Positions 8,725-15,640 of a DNA stretch of 64,000 nucleotides are shown here, one piece after another; the first letter of the stretch is position 1, and every line of letters starts with the position of its first letter. The stretch spans positions 248,001-312,000 of the forward strand of contig NZ_SNWD01000003.1 in NCBI RefSeq assembly GCF_004361835.1. Direction: 5' to 3'. Below the pieces are notes generated by a model. It searched no databases. It was given only the letters and a program-made list of their open reading frames with translations, and had not been told where the DNA came from. A program made the position numbers and the translations under genes. Source of the DNA: Stakelama pacifica. GTDB taxonomy: Bacteria; Pseudomonadota; Alphaproteobacteria; Sphingomonadales; Sphingomonadaceae.

Positions 8725-8868
8725 TCAGGTTCCGCTCCATACGATGACGGCAAAAATAATCACGATGATGACCATCGAGATCGCAAGGATGTACCGGGTC
8801 ATGTGCGGCGTTGCCCCCGCCCGGGCCCGGTCGGTATCCACATGAACTTCTTCGTCTTTATCGGTCAT
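8725..8868 (-). CDS. 47-residue single-pass membrane microprotein in the stress operon
   Basis: Reading the minus strand from ATG 8868 gives a 47-residue protein starting MTDKDEEVHVDTDRARAG. It has an acidic, soluble N-terminus of about 20 residues, then a hydrophobic segment of about 20 residues (YILAISMVIIVIIFAVIVW) and the end SGT. GGAGG lies ten bases before the start. The frame lies between phyR (43 bases upstream) and ecfG (112 bases downstream), all on the same strand. The clean acidic-head/one-helix layout and the good ribosome site argue for a real gene. No family recognised. It could place a stress-response partner at the membrane, but that is speculation. Confidence 0.65.
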   Translation of the reverse strand: MTDKDEEVHVDTDRARAGATPHMTRYILAISMVIIVIIFAVIVWSGT

Positions 8869-8911
8869 GTGGATTCAACCTCCGAAACTCGTTTTGGGTC
8901 CGTATCGTATT

Positions 8912-9712
8912 TCAACCTTCCGCCGGAACGGTGGTCTGATCGAAAAAGAGCGCCTGACTGATGGCCGCTTTGACCGTCGAACGCTGGAACGGTTTGGTGA
9001 TGAGAAAGGTCGGCTCGGGCCGCTCACCGGTGAGCAGTCGCTCGGGGAACGCGGTGATGAAGATCACAGGAACATTGAACTCTTCCAGAATGTCCTTCAC
9101 CGCGTCGATGCCCGAACTGTCATCGGCAAGCTGGATATCGGCCAGCACCAGACCGGGGCGATCCTCCATGGCAAGCGCGACGGCCTCGTCGCGGGTAACG
9201 GCGACGCCGGTCACATCATGACCAAGATCGCGAACGATGGTTTCGATGTCCATCGCGATGATGGGCTCGTCCTCGATGATGAGGACTTTGGACCGGGTCT
9301 GTTTCTCGATTTCTTCCAGCGCCTCGCTGACCAGCCGGTCGACCTCTTCGGGAGTGGTATCGATCAGATAGGCGGTATCCTCTACCGTGAAACCTTCCAT
9401 TGCCGTCAGCAGCAGCGCCTGACGCGATACCGGAGCGATCCGGGCGAGACGCGCACGTGCGATTGCTTCACCGCCCGAGGATTGCTCACGCGCCTCCCAG
9501 TCGTCGGGATGGGTCGAGGACCAGATGCCCTGAAACATGCGATACAGGCCGAGACGCGGATCAACATCCTTCGGAAATTCTTCGGGCGCCGCCACGATCG
9601 CCTCCAGCGCGGCGCGAACATAGCGGTCACCTTCCTGCTGGCTGCCCGTGAGGGCCCGGCCATAGCGCCGCAGAAAGGGAAGGTGCGGTGCAAGCTGCTG
9701 TCCTAGCGACAT
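8912..9712 (-). CDS. phyR: PhyR, sigma-like domain plus receiver, general stress response regulator
   Basis: A 266-residue anti-anti-sigma response regulator. Residues about 1-135 form the EcfG-like domain (LPFLRRYGRALTG, RLGLYRMFQGIW, EGFTVEDTAYL) that mimics the sigma factor and captures NepR. Residues about 141-260 form a receiver with the acidic pocket IEDEP, phosphoacceptor D192 in ADIQLAD, TAFPERLLTG in place of the ordinary T-loop, and K240 in ITKPF. Phosphorylation opens the protein so that it binds NepR and releases EcfG. It is the first gene of a leftward unit phyR, microprotein, ecfG and is divergent from the second nepR and phyP. The 239-base intergenic region carries an EcfG-type box directed toward nepR. 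Confidence 0.95.
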   Translation of the reverse strand: MSLGQQLAPHLPFLRRYGRALTGSQQEGDRYVRAALEAIVAAPEEFPKDVDPRLGLYRMFQGIWSSTHPDDWEAREQSSGGEAIARARLARIAPVSRQALLLTAMEGFTVEDTAYLIDTTPEEVDRLVSEALEEIEKQTRSKVLIIEDEPIIAMDIETIVRDLGHDVTGVAVTRDEAVALAMEDRPGLVLADIQLADDSSGIDAVKDILEEFNVPVIFITAFPERLLTGERPEPTFLITKPFQRSTVKAAISQALFFDQTTVPAEG

Positions 9713-9823
9713 GGGTAGATGCGTCTCCTACAGATTACCGGCGGAAATTGTGCCGGGAACGTCATTTTGAACAATACCGGAAGCGGAATGCGTAGCCGCC
9801 GCCCCCAAAAAGCGCCAGACCAT

Positions 9824-9849
9824 GGAACCAACGAAAGTCTATTTGGTTT
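9824..9849 (+). promoter_or_regulatory. candidate EcfG-dependent promoter for the second nepR and phyP
   Basis: GGAAC at 9824-9828 is followed after 17 bases by GTTT at 9846-9849. The consensus for EcfG promoters is GGAAC, 16-17 bases, CGTT, so the -35 is perfect and the -10 lacks the leading C. It points toward the ATG at 9952, leaving a leader of roughly 95 bases. Feedback induction of nepR by EcfG is known in other alphaproteobacteria. Confidence 0.6.
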
Positions 9850-9951
9850 CATACCGATCAAATGACGGGGTAAAGCGCCCTGTACTGCGTAGCCGGTGTC
9901 TTGACGTATCCGCGTTTTCCGGCGAATTGCGGCCGAATTTTTGAGGGGAAA

Positions 9952-10137
9952 ATGGTGCGATCCGACGCCGATCGACAGCAGGAAGACAAGGCAGTGCCGA
10001 AGGAAGACAAGTCGCCGGCTCCGGGAAAGAAGGGGTCCGACGGCGATGTCGGCAACGCGTTGCGCGCGGTATATCGCGAGGCAATTGACGAAGATGTGCC
10101 GGACGAGATGCTCGACCTTCTGAAAAAACTCGGCTGA
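9952..10137 (+). CDS. nepR: NepR-family anti-sigma factor, second copy
   Basis: A 61-residue protein. A charged, probably disordered N-terminus of about 30 residues is followed by the NepR core VGNALRAVYREAIDEDVPDEMLDLLKKLG, which fits the family consensus better than the copy at 7763. Start ATG 9952 follows GAGGGG. Only 12 bases separate its stop from the phyP-like gene, so the two form an operon, preceded by a GGAAC-type promoter. It probably inhibits EcfG and is captured by PhyR. Which of the two copies is the main inhibitor cannot be told from sequence. Confidence 0.82.
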   Translation: MVRSDADRQQEDKAVPKEDKSPAPGKKGSDGDVGNALRAVYREAIDEDVPDEMLDLLKKLG

Positions 10138-10149
10138 CCTTGTGATGCG

Positions 10150-11733
10150 ATGACCGATTCAGAAGGACAGCGCGAAACGGCTGACAGGTCGGCCTTCGCG
10201 CTGGCCCGATTGCCCACCGGGGCAAAGGTTTTTCTCATTCTGAGCGGCGCCCTGTTGCCACTCGCCCTGATTGCCTTTTTCGCGACGCTGCAAACCACGC
10301 GGGTCGCCGATCTGGAGGCGCGCGCCCGACTGAGGGTCGCCGCTGCAGAGGGATCGCGATCGCTCGCCAATGAACTTGTCGGCGATATGACCGCGCTTCG
10401 CGTCGCCCTTAACGCACTCGAACGCGATCCCGGGAACCGGCCCGGCTGCGCCCGTGTTCAGGGCGTATTCGCGCAGCAATTCGCCGCCGGAACCAAATTC
10501 GCCGTCTATGGTCCCGATCAGCGGCTGCTGTGCGGCGACGAAATGACCTATCCGGTGCCCGAACCCGATCCCGGTGATCGGTTCAATGCAGAGATCATTG
10601 CCGGCAAGGGACTGCTTCTATCGGTGCGCAGCGATCAGTCGCCGGCGCATGCTGTGGCATTTTTCCCGACCGATTTCCTTTCCCGCGTCGCCCGGCCCTC
10701 CGGGTTCGTTCCGCCCTATGCTGCTTCGCTGACGCGCGACGATACGCATCTTACGCTTGAAACGCTTGCTTCGCGGGGGCCGCTCGACCGGCGCGAGGAG
10801 ATAGAGACCCCGCTCGGCCTGGACGGAATCAGTCTCGATATGTCGGTGCGCGCTGCGCCGATCACGTCGCCGCTGCTGGTATCCATGCTGCTGCCGCTGA
10901 TCATGTGGGCAGCGGCGGCTGGGATAGGCTGGTTCGTGGTCGACCGGCTGCTCATCCGCCCGCTGCGCCGCCTGCGCCGCAATGTCGGCGAATATAAGCC
11001 CGGCGAAGTGATCGACCCCGTACCGATCAGCCACATGCCCGCGCAGGAGATTCGCGAGCTCGGCGATACGTTTGTCGAGATCAGCAAGACGGTGCGCGCA
11101 CATGAAGCCGATCTTGCCGAAGGGCTGGTACGCCAGACGCGTCTGACGCGCGAAGTCCATCACCGGGTGAAGAATAATCTTCAGGTCATCGCCAGCCTGA
11201 TCAATTTCCACGCACGCAGCGCGCATGGCGAGGAAGCGGGGCAGGCCTATGCCTCGATCCAGCGCCGTGTCGACGCACTCGCCGTGGTGCATCGCTATCA
11301 TTATGCGGAGATGGAAGAAAATCGCGGGCTGGAACTGCGCTCGGTGCTCGGGGAACTTGCGTCCAACATTCGTGCGACCGCGCCGCCGGCATCGTCGGGT
11401 CTGCGCATCATGCTCGATCTCGACCCGTTTCTGGTGTCGCAGGACACCGCGGTCGCGGTCGCGTTTCTGCTCACCGAGCTGGTCGAGCTGGCGATGAAAT
11501 GTTCGCCGACGGCCGCGATCAACATCTCGCTGAAACCCGCCGAAAAGACGCAATGCGCAATTCTTCGGCTGAGCTCGCTCGCGCTGATCCAAAGCGATCG
11601 CTTCGACCTGCTCACGGAGCAGCGTTATGGCCGGATCATTCTCGGCCTTGCCCGTCAATTGCGTGCCCAGCTGCACCATGATCCGCTGGCCGGCGCGTAT
11701 GAAATCAGCATTCCGGTGCTGGGAATCGCGTAG
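10150..11733 (+). CDS. phyP: PhyP-like HWE/HisKA_2 histidine kinase relative with degenerate ATP-binding domain
   Basis: A 527-residue inner-membrane protein. Helices lie at about residues 24-46 and 240-265, with a periplasmic region of about 190 residues between them. A HAMP-like linker (IRPLRRLRRNV onward) and a HisKA_2 dimerisation domain follow, with phospho-acceptor candidate H338 in VHHRVKNNLQ. The C-terminal ATPase fold is eroded: the expected N-box (NELvtNAlKH) reads TELVELAMKC, and no DxGxG or G-rich lid motif is visible. It should bind ATP poorly and may act as a PhyR phosphatase. In Sphingomonas strain Fr1 a kinase-family protein in this locus, PhyP, is described as a negative regulator of PhyR. 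Located in an operon with the second nepR. Confidence 0.8.
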   Translation: MTDSEGQRETADRSAFALARLPTGAKVFLILSGALLPLALIAFFATLQTTRVADLEARARLRVAAAEGSRSLANELVGDMTALRVALNALERDPGNRPGCARVQGVFAQQFAAGTKFAVYGPDQRLLCGDEMTYPVPEPDPGDRFNAEIIAGKGLLLSVRSDQSPAHAVAFFPTDFLSRVARPSGFVPPYAASLTRDDTHLTLETLASRGPLDRREEIETPLGLDGISLDMSVRAAPITSPLLVSMLLPLIMWAAAAGIGWFVVDRLLIRPLRRLRRNVGEYKPGEVIDPVPISHMPAQEIRELGDTFVEISKTVRAHEADLAEGLVRQTRLTREVHHRVKNNLQVIASLINFHARSAHGEEAGQAYASIQRRVDALAVVHRYHYAEMEENRGLELRSVLGELASNIRATAPPASSGLRIMLDLDPFLVSQDTAVAVAFLLTELVELAMKCSPTAAINISLKPAEKTQCAILRLSSLALIQSDRFDLLTEQRYGRIILGLARQLRAQLHHDPLAGAYEISIPVLGIA

Positions 11734-11777
11734 TTCCCGCCGAAATTCGCAGGCCGATAAAAATTTGCCGGACGTCA

Positions 11778-11802
11778 GGAACCACCATCGCCCGATCACG
11801 TT
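11778..11802 (+). promoter_or_regulatory. perfect EcfG-type promoter in front of a predicted small RNA
   Basis: GGAAC at 11778-11782, a 16-base spacer, then CGTT at 11799-11802. This matches the alphaproteobacterial general stress promoter consensus exactly. It lies 45 bases after the phyP stop codon, directed away from it, and there is no protein gene within 300 bases downstream. Transcription would begin near 11808-11812, at the foot of a hairpin. Confidence 0.75.
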
Positions 11803-11808
11803 CTACAC

Positions 11809-11910
11809 TTCGGATAGCGACCTTTTGCCCCCCCGCTCTCGCTATCCAAGACATGGGCCCGGAAGCATCAACCCCCTCCCCCCCCCCGGTGGTGCTTCCG
11901 GGCCTAAATT
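11809..11910 (+). ncRNA. predicted stress-induced small RNA with two cytosine-rich hairpin loops
   Basis: No known RNA family is claimed. After the EcfG-type promoter come two strong hairpins. Hairpin 1 has a perfect 9-pair stem, 11812-11820 with 11839-11847 (GGATAGCGA/TCGCTATCC), and an 18-base loop with seven consecutive C (11828-11834). Hairpin 2 has a 15-pair stem with one G-U, 11856-11870 with 11890-11904, and a 19-base loop with runs of five and ten C split by one T. The linker is eight bases. Such C-rich loops can pair with G-rich ribosome binding sites, as in other alphaproteobacterial small RNAs. The 3' end is uncertain, because no clear U tract follows. Alternatively hairpin 2 may act as a terminator for phyP. 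Confidence 0.55.
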
Positions 11911-11949
11911 ATATCAGCCCTTCCTGCTCCGCGCTGTCATTGCCGATAC

Positions 11950-11974
11950 GGAACGTTTCGCGCTTTGGGGCATT
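11950..11974 (+). promoter_or_regulatory. weak EcfG-like promoter candidate upstream of the entericidin-like gene
   Basis: GGAAC at 11950-11954, 16 bases, then CATT at 11971-11974, one mismatch from CGTT. It is about 145 bases before the start of the small lipoprotein gene at 12119. The long leader and imperfect -10 make this uncertain. Confidence 0.3.
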
Positions 11975-12118
11975 TTTCTTTCGCTCTGAGCATCGATCCC
12001 ATAGCGCCGAACTGGCGGCGGGATCGGCAAATGCTCCGGCCATTGGATCGGATCGGCCCGGGCGATCGCGGGCATATCCGCCCCGCCCGGAACGATCCAG
12101 CGAGTGATGGAGATCGAC

Positions 12119-12256
12119 ATGCGTAAGAAGTTTCTGACCGTTGCCGCACTTGCCGGCGTTATGCTGGTTTCGGCCTGCAATACGGTCGAAGGCGTTGGCC
12201 GTGACGTATCGTCGGCGGGCGATACAGTGGCGAAAACGGCCGACGACGCGAAATAA
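12119..12256 (+). CDS. entericidin A/B-family small lipoprotein
   Basis: Forty-five residues starting MRKKFLTVAALAGVMLVSACNTVEGVG. A lipobox (VSAC) ends the signal peptide, leaving a mature lipoprotein of about 26 residues with the entericidin pattern CNTVEGVGRDVSSAGD and TAD.A near the end. GGAG lies six bases before the ATG, the stop is doubled (TAATAA), and a strong terminator follows. Entericidins are small membrane-anchored peptides linked in E. coli to stationary phase and lysis control; the role here is unknown. Its position beside the stress locus and after GGAAC boxes suggests stress-linked expression, which is inference. Confidence 0.85.
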   Translation: MRKKFLTVAALAGVMLVSACNTVEGVGRDVSSAGDTVAKTADDAK

Positions 12257-12280
12257 TAATTCCCCCTTGATCACGCTTCA

Positions 12281-12308
12281 GGCCGCGAGGAAACTCGCGG
12301 CCTTTTTT
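12281..12308 (+). terminator. rho-independent terminator after the entericidin-like gene
   Basis: A perfect 9-base-pair stem GGCCGCGAG/CTCGCGGCC with a GAAA loop, followed by six T (12303-12308). It sits 24 bases after the lipoprotein stop and also separates it from the convergent tatC. Confidence 0.92.
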
Positions 12309-12335
12309 GCGTCTATCGCTGACCCAGGAGAACGA

Positions 12336-13100
12336 TCAGGCGGTATCGGCCTGTTCCGCCGCCTGTTCGCGCTTACGCTCGGTAAACCAGATGCCGATCA
12401 GCGCGAGCTCGTAGAGAATGCATAGCGGCACCGCGAGCAGCAGCTGCGATCCGATGTCGGGCGGGGTGAGCACTGCCGAAATCGCAAAGGCACCGACGAT
12501 CGCATAGCGGCGTGCGCCGACAAGCTGCTGGCGAGTCACGATCCCGGCCCGTTCGAGCAGCATCAACAGGATCGGCAGCAGGAACGCGAGACCGAAGGCG
12601 AACAGGAACTGCATCACGAAATTGAGATAATTGCCGACCGAGGGCAGCGCCTCCTGCTCGATCCCGCCGAAATTCCCCTGATAGCTCAGCAGGAAATGCA
12701 GCGCGACCGGAACGGCGACATAATAAGCCATGGCCGCGCCCAGCAGAAACAGCGCCGGGGTCGCCAGCAGAAAGGGGAGCAGCGCCCGCTTTTCCTGCCG
12801 GTAGAGGCCGGGAGCGACGAACTGCCAGAGCTGGTTGGCGATGATGGGAAATGAGACCATCAGCGCAGCGAAGAACCCCACTTTGATCCGGACGAAAAAG
12901 GCCTCGAAAATCTCGGTAAAGATGATTTTTTGCTGCCCGGCATGGAGCAGCGGCTGGACCAGAAACGCGAAAATCTGCTCGGCAAAGGCATAGCAGGCGA
13001 AAAACGCGACCAGCAGCGCCGCCACGCAATATAGCAACCGTCGCCTGAGCTCGATCAGATGGTCGAGCAACGGTGCCTGGCTGTCGTCGATGTCCCTCAT
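12336..13100 (-). CDS. tatC: Sec-independent protein translocase TatC
   Basis: A 254-residue protein with six hydrophobic helices, the usual TatC length and layout. The N-terminal motif DDSQAPLLDHLIELRRRLLY is the conserved cytoplasmic signal-recognition site, which with TatB binds twin-arginine signal peptides. The next conserved segment, EIFEAFFVRIKV, is also present. The ATG at 13100 overlaps the tatB stop by four bases (ATGA). Last gene of the tatABC operon, convergent with the entericidin-like gene. Confidence 0.96.
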   Translation of the reverse strand: MRDIDDSQAPLLDHLIELRRRLLYCVAALLVAFFACYAFAEQIFAFLVQPLLHAGQQKIIFTEIFEAFFVRIKVGFFAALMVSFPIIANQLWQFVAPGLYRQEKRALLPFLLATPALFLLGAAMAYYVAVPVALHFLLSYQGNFGGIEQEALPSVGNYLNFVMQFLFAFGLAFLLPILLMLLERAGIVTRQQLVGARRYAIVGAFAISAVLTPPDIGSQLLLAVPLCILYELALIGIWFTERKREQAAEQADTA

Positions 13101-13549
13101 TGCGGCTTATCACCCGCCGGACGGTCGGATTCGGGCGCGTCGGCGTTCGGCGGGTTGTCCTCGCCCGCCGGGGGCGCCGGCGCATCCTGTTCGTCCACAA
13201 TCATCGGTTTTTCGGTCATCACAGCCGAATTTTCCGGATCCGGACCTTCGCTGGCGGTGCCATGCGCTGCGCCGCCGTCATCCGAGGGTGCAGGAAGCGG
13301 CGCGGGAGTCGGGCCGGGATGTTCGCGCATGATCCGCGCATTTTCCTCTGCCCATTTCTTTTCCATTTCGGCCAGTTCCGCCTCGCGGACCATGGCGTCG
13401 AAGCCAGAGCGGAACTGGCGCGTGACCGAACGGGCACGGCCCACCCAATAGCCGACGACTCGCATCGCCTTGGGCAAATCCTTTGGACCGATAATCACGA
13501 GCGCGACCAGCGCGACGACGATCAGCTCGGTCGGAGCGATGTCAAGCAT
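13097..13549 (-). CDS. tatB: Tat translocase subunit TatB
   Basis: A 150-residue protein. An N-terminal membrane helix (TELIVVALVALVIIG) is followed by the PKDLP hinge, an amphipathic helix (RVVGYWVGRARSVTRQF) and a long acidic Pro/Ala-rich tail from about residue 75. The glutamate in the membrane helix and the longer amphipathic region distinguish it from TatA. It partners TatC in receiving folded substrates. Stop overlaps the tatC start. Confidence 0.94.
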   Translation of the reverse strand: MLDIAPTELIVVALVALVIIGPKDLPKAMRVVGYWVGRARSVTRQFRSGFDAMVREAELAEMEKKWAEENARIMREHPGPTPAPLPAPSDDGGAAHGTASEGPDPENSAVMTEKPMIVDEQDAPAPPAGEDNPPNADAPESDRPAGDKPQ

Positions 13550-13605
13550 GTACGTCCTGTCGGGCCGGGGCGGCGAAGCGCCCGGCCATGTTCAACGGCG
13601 AAAAA

Positions 13606-13854
13606 TCAACGCTCTTCGCGGTGACGGTCGGCTTCGTGCTCGTAATGCGGTTCGCTGACCGGCTTGGACTCGATCCGCGAAGGTTCCTTCCCGCTTTTCG
13701 AATCCTTCGGCTCTTCTTCGTCGGTCATGCCTTGTTTGAAGCTTTTGATACCCTTGGCGACGTCGCCCATCATGTCGGAGAACCGGCCCTTGCCGAACAG
13801 CAGCAGGATAACGATTCCCAGAACGAGATAATGCCAGATACTCAGGCCACCCAT
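13606..13854 (-). CDS. tatA: Tat translocase pore subunit TatA
   Basis: An 82-residue protein: one N-terminal helix ([16 protein letters not shown]), the FGKGR hinge, an amphipathic helix ([16 protein letters not shown]) and a charged C-terminus. TatA oligomers form the transient passage for folded proteins. ATG 13854 has GGAGG six bases upstream; a longer frame upstream has no support. First gene of tatABC, 63 bases downstream of scpB, so the tat genes may be read through from scpAB. Confidence 0.95.
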   Translation of the reverse strand: MGGLSIWHYLVLGIVILLLFGKGRFSDMMGDVAKGIKSFKQGMTDEEEPKDSKSGKEPSRIESKPVSEPHYEHEADRHREER

Positions 13855-13917
13855 GGTGTTCCTCCGATAGCAGGGAAAGCGCGAAAGACAGAAATGCGCT
13901 TCCCGGTTCACCCCTTA

Positions 13918-14514
13918 TTACCCATTATTGTTACAGCTTTCCACCTCATCGTCATCCGATCCCATGCTCGCCTGTTCCATGACAAGGTCGACGGGATCGA
14001 GCAGACCGGCGGCGCGCAGATCGTCGATCCCCGGCAGATCGCGGCGGCTCGCCAGACCGAAATGGTCGAGAAAGCCGGGCGTCGTGGCATATTGCAGCGG
14101 CCGCCCGGGTAATTCGCGGCGGCCCGCAGGGCGCACCCACCCCGCCTCCATCAGCACATCGAGCGTGCCCTTCGATATCTGAACACCGCGAATCGATTCG
14201 ATCTCGGCGCGGGTGACGGGTTCGTGATAGGCGATGATCGCCAGCGTTTCGGTGGCGGCGCGCGACAATTTGCGCGGCTCCTCGCGATCGCGGCGCAGAT
14301 AATGCGCCAGGTCCCCCGCCGTTTCGAAATGCCAGCGATTCTCCCGCCGGACGAGGTGAATGCCGCGCGGGGCATAATCCTCAGCCAAAGCATCAAGCGC
14401 GGCGCGAATATCGGCATCGCCGATATGGCCGCGGATTTCGGCAATCGTCATCGGCGCTTCGGCAGCGAAGAGCAGCGCCTCCACCGCACGCATGGTCTCA
14501 TCCGGCGGAGTCAT
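13918..14514 (-). CDS. scpB: segregation and condensation protein ScpB
   Basis: A 198-residue winged-helix protein. Conserved stretches are AVEALLFAAEAPMTIAEI at the start, LSRAATETLAIIAYHEPVTRAEIESIRGV in the middle and GWVRPAGRRELPGRPLQYATT. As a dimer it joins ScpA and the SMC ATPase in the condensin complex that compacts and separates chromosomes. The ATG at 14514 overlaps the scpA stop (ATGA), so ScpA and ScpB are made together. The acidic C-terminal tail after about residue 175 is not conserved. Confidence 0.95.
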   Translation of the reverse strand: MTPPDETMRAVEALLFAAEAPMTIAEIRGHIGDADIRAALDALAEDYAPRGIHLVRRENRWHFETAGDLAHYLRRDREEPRKLSRAATETLAIIAYHEPVTRAEIESIRGVQISKGTLDVLMEAGWVRPAGRRELPGRPLQYATTPGFLDHFGLASRRDLPGIDDLRAAGLLDPVDLVMEQASMGSDDDEVESCNNNG

Positions 14515-15254
14515 TGCCGTGCCTTCAGATAGAGCGGCGCAAACGCCGATTGCTGGCGCAATTCCACCTTGCCCTGACGCGCCAGTTCGAGCGCGGCCAG
14601 AAAGCTGGAGGCAAGCGCCGATTTGCGAAAGCCGGGATCGGCGACATCGGGCAGGAAGCTTGCCAGCATTGCCCAGTCGATGCGTTCGCCCAGCATCGAT
14701 TCCACCCGGCGGATCGCGGTTTCCAGCGTCATCACCGGGCGCTGCGCCACGACATGCAGGACCGGCCGCGTGCGCGCACTGACCCGGCCATAGGCAGAGA
14801 TAAGGTCGTAAATCTCCGCCTGCCAGCGCGCGGTGCGGACGGTACGCAGCCCCTCGGGCGCGCCGCGTGGAAAGATGTCGCGGCCCATCCGGTCGCGCGC
14901 CATCAGCCGCGCCGCCGCCTCACGCATCGCATTCAGCCGTTCGAGCCGCAATTGCAGACGCATGGCAAGCTCTTCGGGGCTGGGTTCGACTTCGGGATCG
15001 CGCGGCAGCAACAGCGAAGATTTGAGAAAGGCGAGCCATGCCGCCATGACGAGATAATCCGCCGCGACCTCCAGCTTCAGCGCGCGGGCATTTTCGACAT
15101 AGCCGAGATATTGTTCGACCAGTTCGAGGATCGAGATTTCGCGCAGATCGACCTTTTGCGTGCGGGCAAGCGCGAGCAGCAGGTCGAGCGGCCCTTCCCA
15201 GCCCTCGATATCCAGTTCGAGCGTGTCCTGATCGTCTGCGGTCGTTTCGGGCAT
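14511..15254 (-). CDS. scpA: segregation and condensation protein ScpA (kleisin)
   Basis: A 247-residue kleisin, near the usual 250. The N-terminal motif EGPLDLLLALARTQKVDLREISILELVEQYL is characteristic, and the C-terminal winged helix holds LEARQ-type ends (FAPLYLKARQ). It bridges the two SMC heads in the condensin complex. Start MPETTADD at 15254 was chosen because family similarity begins just after it; a longer frame upstream is only low-complexity sequence. Confidence 0.92.
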   Translation of the reverse strand: MPETTADDQDTLELDIEGWEGPLDLLLALARTQKVDLREISILELVEQYLGYVENARALKLEVAADYLVMAAWLAFLKSSLLLPRDPEVEPSPEELAMRLQLRLERLNAMREAAARLMARDRMGRDIFPRGAPEGLRTVRTARWQAEIYDLISAYGRVSARTRPVLHVVAQRPVMTLETAIRRVESMLGERIDWAMLASFLPDVADPGFRKSALASSFLAALELARQGKVELRQQSAFAPLYLKARQ

Positions 15255-15640
15255 GGCGCAGGGTAAGCGAGTCGTCCGGGCCTGAGCAAGCATCGCAGCA
15301 GGCAAGCGAGCGCGGAAGTTGTGGAACTTCACACTACGTCCCCCCTTCCTCCCGCTCCCCGTAAAGCGCGCTGCGGGGACGGGAGCGGTGGAAGAGGCAG
15401 CCGAAGCGCGAAGCATGGCGCGGGGTGTGACAGAATGCGGCTGTGTAGGACAGCGGGATTTTTGATGGGATCGATAGTTTGCCACAGCGCCGGTTGGTTT
15501 TTGGTCGATTGGGCATCGCCGATACTATGCCGGCCGGAATCCAGTGAAACGGGGCCGCGTTTGAGATTCTGGATCCCCGCTTTCGCGGGGATGACGTTGG
15601 GATATGGCTCGCGATATGGGGGGGCGGGCCGAGCGGTATT
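15255..15640. other. intergenic region between nagZ and scpA
   Basis: A 386-base spacer on which no convincing gene is seen. It holds an imperfect inverted repeat at about 15345-15394 (CTTCC..CCGCTCCCC against GGGGACGGGAGCGG..GGAAG) and a REP-like palindrome at 15565-15596. The scpA promoter should lie here, but I could not place it. Confidence 0.5.
15565..15596. repeat. REP-like palindrome (GGATCCCCGCTTTCGCGGGGATGACG type)
   Basis: A perfect 8-base-pair palindrome ATCCCCGC-tttc-GCGGGGAT at 15573-15592, flanked by GATTCTGG and GACG. Dispersed repeats of this kind occur in many proteobacterial genomes; the flanks match that pattern. Only one copy is in this window. Confidence 0.65.

Noticed and set aside
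9756-9777. GGAAC in the phyR-nepR intergenic region
   Set aside because: No CGTT- or GTT-like -10 follows at 16-19 bases (the sequence there is CGG).
12089-12113. GGAAC just before the entericidin-like gene
   Set aside because: The bases 16-17 downstream are GAGA, not a -10 element, and the start codon would be too close.
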